In this document: piece after piece, positions 50,373-53,007 of the stretch
Position numbering within the stretch: the stretch's first letter is position 1
Layout of the letters: each line of letters starts with the position of its first letter
Notes under the pieces: model-generated
Databases searched by the model: none
Told to the model about the DNA's origin: nothing
What the model saw: the letters and a program-made list of their open reading frames with translations, nothing else
NCBI GenBank assembly: GCA_023251535.1
Contig: JAHEYP010000026.1
Coordinates: forward strand, 1-53,007
DNA: 53,007 nt
Source of the DNA: Bacteroidota bacterium
Lineage (GTDB): Bacteria; Bacteroidota; Bacteroidia; AKYH767-A; OLB10
Reading direction: 5' to 3'
Made by a program: the position numbers and the translations under genes

Positions 50373-52481
50373 ACTCACCCTACTAAAATTAGATTTTTCT
50401 TTTTCTTGGTATTGCAATTGATCGTTGATGATTTGATATTTTGAAGTGGTGAGTGTGGGATCTTCGGAGATAATTTCGGCGGCGGTTAATCGTGCTTCTT
50501 CCATTATCGCTCTGTCTTTTGTGATGTCGGCAATATGCAAATTCACTACTCCACTTTGTTGCGTACCGGTGATATCGCCAGGGCCGCGAAGTTTTAAATC
50601 TACTTCCGCAATTTCGAATCCGTTGTTAGTGTCCACCATCGTTTTCATGCGTAAGCGTCCCTCGTTACTGATTTTATTTCCCGTCATCAATACACAATAA
50701 CTCTGCTCTGCTCCTCGTCCTACTCTACCGCGCAATTGATGCAATTGAGATAATCCGAAACGCTCTGCCGACTCAATCACCATCACCGATGCATTCGGCA
50801 CATTCACTCCTACTTCTATAACAGTAGTGGCAACCATGATTTGTGTATCGCCATTTTTGAAACGCTGCATTTCAAAATCTTTTTCAGCAGGTTTCATTCT
50901 TCCATGCACTACACTCACTTTATAATCGGGCAACGGAAAATCTTTACACAAGGCTTCATATCCTGCAAAGAGATTCATGTAATCGAGTTTCTCTGATTCT
51001 TCAATTAAAGGATATACCACATATACTTGTCGCCCTAAAGCAATTTCTCTTTTTATAAATCCGATCACCGCTAATCGTCCCGATTCAAATTTATGCAAGG
51101 TCGTTATTGGCTTTCTGCCTGGAGGTAATTCATCAATCACTGAGGTATCGAGATCACCATATAAAGTCATTGCTAATGTCCGCGGAATCGGCGTAGCTGT
51201 CATTACTAAAACATGCGGCACTTCATCATCTTTCATCCACAACTTAGCGCGCTGTTGAACACCGAAACGATGCTGCTCATCAATAACTACTAATCCTAAA
51301 TTATTAAACTGCACACGGTCTTCAATCAACGCATGCGTACCAATTAAAATATTCAGATTTCCGTTTTTCAATTCTTCAAGTAAGAACCTACGATGCGCAG
51401 TTTTTGTGCTACCTGTGAGTAATCCTACTTTGATATCCATCTGCTGCAGCGACTCGGCAATCGACTGAAAATGTTGCGATGCTAATATTTCTGTTGGCGC
51501 CATCAAGCAAGCTTGATAACCATTATCGATCACCATCAACATACTCAGCAATGCCACCATCGTTTTACCGCTTCCTACATCGCCTTGCAACAAACGATTC
51601 ATTTGTTTTCCCGTGCCCATATCGAGACGAATCTCTTTGAGCACGCGCTTCTGCGCATTGGTGAGCTCGAAAGGAAGATGCTTTTGATAGAACTCATTAA
51701 ACACTTCACCAATCTTAGTTACCGCCTTTCCTTTGAACGCCTCATTGCGCTGCGCCTTTGCTCGCAACAAACGAATTTGAACATAAAATAATTCTTCGAA
51801 TTTCAATCGGCGAACGGCTAAGGCTAGCATATTTTCATTCGACGGGAAATGAATGTTTACCAAGGCATCGTGCAGCGACATCAACTGATGGCGACTAATC
51901 ACATCGGCGGTCAGCGACTCCGGCATGAACTTAGGCAATCCCGCCACTAAAGTGCGTTGTAATTTCACAATCGCCTTCGAATCTAGTCCGTGTACTTTCG
52001 CTTTCTCAGTTACACTATAAACCCCAGTTAAAGAAGGGCCCGAAAACGACTCCGCCTTCGACGACTCCTCGAGTTCGGGATGAACAATGTTAAACTTGCC
52101 GTTAAAAGAAGTAGGCTTTCCGAAAACGATATACTCTACATTGGTCTTTAGCGACGATTTTAGCCACTTAACACCCTGAAACCAAACGAGTTCCATTTGT
52201 CCTGTATCGTCGGCGAAGATGGCCGACAAGCGCGTAGTACGTTTATCGCCATGCGAAATAATCCGTAACAACTTGCCTTTCAACTGGATATAAGGTAAAT
52301 CCTCGCGGATTTCAGCAATCTTATAAAACTTCGACCGATCGATATAACGGAAAGGGTAATGTCGGACGAGGTCATCGAAATTGAAAATAGAAAATTCAGT
52401 ACGTAGCACGGCCCCGCGTTGGGGACCAACACCTTTGAGGTACTCGATAGGAGTATCAAAATATTCGCGGCGCACTTGCAT
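50370..52481 (-). CDS. recG: ATP-dependent DNA helicase RecG
   Basis: A 703-residue helicase that remodels stalled replication forks. The N-terminal wedge domain has PIEYLKGVGPQRGAVLRTEF and an OB fold (about 60-160). The motor shows Walker A LLQGDVGSGKTMVALL, the DEQH box VVIDEQHRFGVQQRAKL, TATPIPRTLAMTLYGDL, then ATTVIEVGVNVPNASVMVIE and QLRGRVGRG. Length and DEQH are normal for RecG. The start is preceded at 4 nt by a -7 element, and the gene ends in a G-rich patch. Confidence 0.97.
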   Translation of the reverse strand: MQVRREYFDTPIEYLKGVGPQRGAVLRTEFSIFNFDDLVRHYPFRYIDRSKFYKIAEIREDLPYIQLKGKLLRIISHGDKRTTRLSAIFADDTGQMELVWFQGVKWLKSSLKTNVEYIVFGKPTSFNGKFNIVHPELEESSKAESFSGPSLTGVYSVTEKAKVHGLDSKAIVKLQRTLVAGLPKFMPESLTADVISRHQLMSLHDALVNIHFPSNENMLALAVRRLKFEELFYVQIRLLRAKAQRNEAFKGKAVTKIGEVFNEFYQKHLPFELTNAQKRVLKEIRLDMGTGKQMNRLLQGDVGSGKTMVALLSMLMVIDNGYQACLMAPTEILASQHFQSIAESLQQMDIKVGLLTGSTKTAHRRFLLEELKNGNLNILIGTHALIEDRVQFNNLGLVVIDEQHRFGVQQRAKLWMKDDEVPHVLVMTATPIPRTLAMTLYGDLDTSVIDELPPGRKPITTLHKFESGRLAVIGFIKREIALGRQVYVVYPLIEESEKLDYMNLFAGYEALCKDFPLPDYKVSVVHGRMKPAEKDFEMQRFKNGDTQIMVATTVIEVGVNVPNASVMVIESAERFGLSQLHQLRGRVGRGAEQSYCVLMTGNKISNEGRLRMKTMVDTNNGFEIAEVDLKLRGPGDITGTQQSGVVNLHIADITKDRAIMEEARLTAAEIISEDPTLTTSKYQIINDQLQYQEKEKSNFSRVS

Positions 52482-52485
52482 GATG

Positions 52486-52493
52486 CAAAAATA
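52486..52493 (-). promoter_or_regulatory. -7 element 4 nt before the recG ATG
   Basis: Minus-strand TATTTTTG, an exact -7 match, then CATC and ATG. A TTTT 16 bases upstream is only a weak -33 candidate. The arrangement predicts a leaderless message. Confidence 0.5.
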
Positions 52494-52662
52494 TTCAAAT
52501 ACCGATGGGAAAAGTACTAAGCCTGAATTAAGCGGTGATATTTGAAATTCGGGAGTGACGAAGAACGAAAAATTCGACAGCAGATTAATTCACTACAGTT
52601 ATCAATTTTACGAGTGAAAATGCAGGTAAAATGAAAGAGATTTCTATTGATGAAACAGGCCT

Positions 52663-52702
52663 AAAAAGAAGAATCCCGTCTTCTTGGTAGAAAACGGGAC
52701 TC
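52663..52702 (-). terminator. Terminator of the cold-shock gene
   Basis: Minus-strand TCCCGT and ACGGGA pair, with an inner TTCT/AGAA extension, and the T-run follows. It lies 20 bases past the stop codon. Confidence 0.75.
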
Positions 52703-52723
52703 TCACGTTGAAAAGACAATTTT

Positions 52724-52918
52724 TTATTGCACTTTTTTCACGTTCACAGCATTGAGACCTTTGCGACCTTCAATAACTTCGTAGCTCACTTGGTCGTTCT
52801 CGCGAACTTTGTCAACAAGACCACTGTGGTGAATGAAGATTTCTCTGCTTGTTTCATCTTCGATTATGAAGCCGTATCCTTTAGCCTCATTGAAGAATTT
52901 TACTTTACCTGTTTTCAT
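52724..52918 (-). CDS. Cold-shock-domain protein (CspA family)
   Basis: A 64-residue single cold-shock domain that binds single-stranded RNA and DNA. RNP1 is KGYGFI (13-18) and RNP2 is IFIHHS (27-32), where many homologues have VFVHFS. The remaining strands match the five-strand barrel, ending in GLNAVNVKKVQ. Such proteins loosen RNA structure in the cold or in stationary phase. The leader is only about 25 bases, so it lacks the long 5' untranslated region known from E. coli cspA. Confidence 0.93.
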   Translation of the reverse strand: MKTGKVKFFNEAKGYGFIIEDETSREIFIHHSGLVDKVRENDQVSYEVIEGRKGLNAVNVKKVQ

Positions 52919-52946
52919 TGAATTGAAATTAATGGATGAATGTTGA

Positions 52947-52981
52947 CAAAACTAAGGAAAAACATCGACCTTTTCTACAAA
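52947..52981 (-). promoter_or_regulatory. Promoter of the cold-shock gene
   Basis: Minus-strand TTTG (52978-52981), 23-base spacer, then TAGTTTTG (52947-52954), an exact -7 match. The spacer is at the long end of the range known for this phylum. Confidence 0.55.
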
Positions 52982-53007
52982 TAAGAATATTTTTCATGAT
53001 AAACTGC

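Overview
The window is a chromosomal stretch from a member of the Bacteroidota. The evidence is consistent. There is a type IX secretion block (GldJ, a PorP/SprF protein, PorU, PorV), a fused SecDF, an archaeal/eukaryotic-type prolyl-tRNA synthetase, a GWxTD-domain lipoprotein and DUF2851 and DUF6438 proteins. Many genes are preceded by TAnnTTTG-type -7 elements, the promoter signature of this phylum. The DNA is fairly AT-rich. An MqnA homologue points to the futalosine route to menaquinone. The sequence alone does not settle the order. No rRNA, tRNA, CRISPR array, transposase or phage gene was seen.

Layout. 1-4055 (+): the end of a TonB gene, about 1 kb of non-coding DNA with a 68-bp duplication of the TonB 3' end and a cluster of small hairpins, then a small membrane protein, a PstS-like lipoprotein and a TPR protein. 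A perfect 14-copy 8-mer array follows. 4394-6573 (-): proS plus a conserved unknown. 6711-10101 (+): a lipoprotein with a long TPR(D/E)NN repeat tail and a FadL/OmpP1-type outer-membrane protein. 10180-15500 (-): a tight operon rmuC, GWxTD, rlmB, GT-C glycosyltransferase. 15565-18706: a stand-alone HsdR-N-like nuclease domain divergent from amn-holA-mqnA. 18676-21346: a small unknown, then a membrane PAS histidine kinase divergent from a single-domain response regulator. 21508-30443 (-): an alpha-oxoamine synthase-family enzyme, a membrane-anchored BNR-N-terminal surface protein, hppD, a DUF6438 lipoprotein, yidC and pyrG. 30702-34860 (+): an SRPBCC protein, DUF2851, a PspC-like protein, a potassium channel with an RCK domain and an RmlD-like reductase. 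35103-38096 (-): secDF. 38232-40536 (+): two glycosyltransferases. 40473-43970 (-): ftsE, a small unknown, gldJ and porP. 44181-49923 (+): porU, porV and ispF. 50370-52918 (-): recG and a cold-shock protein.

How the genes fit together. The dominant theme is building and crossing the envelope: YidC and SecDF for the inner membrane, GldJ/PorP/PorU/PorV for type IX export and surface attachment, several lipoproteins and glycosyltransferases, and a TonB system. Housekeeping genes (proS, holA, recG, rmuC, rlmB, pyrG, ispF, mqnA) are interleaved.

The most unusual signals are these. First, a -7 promoter element sits exactly 4 nt before the ATG of four unrelated genes, three of them sharing TATCTTCG-yARy-ATG, which suggests a leaderless expression class. 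Second, the duplicated tonB 3' end with its terminator looks like a site-specific insertion scar. Third, several precise short-period arrays (8-mer and 7-mer) and a G-rich patch beyond recG lie in the intergenic DNA. No complete new multi-gene defence or mobile system could be supported.
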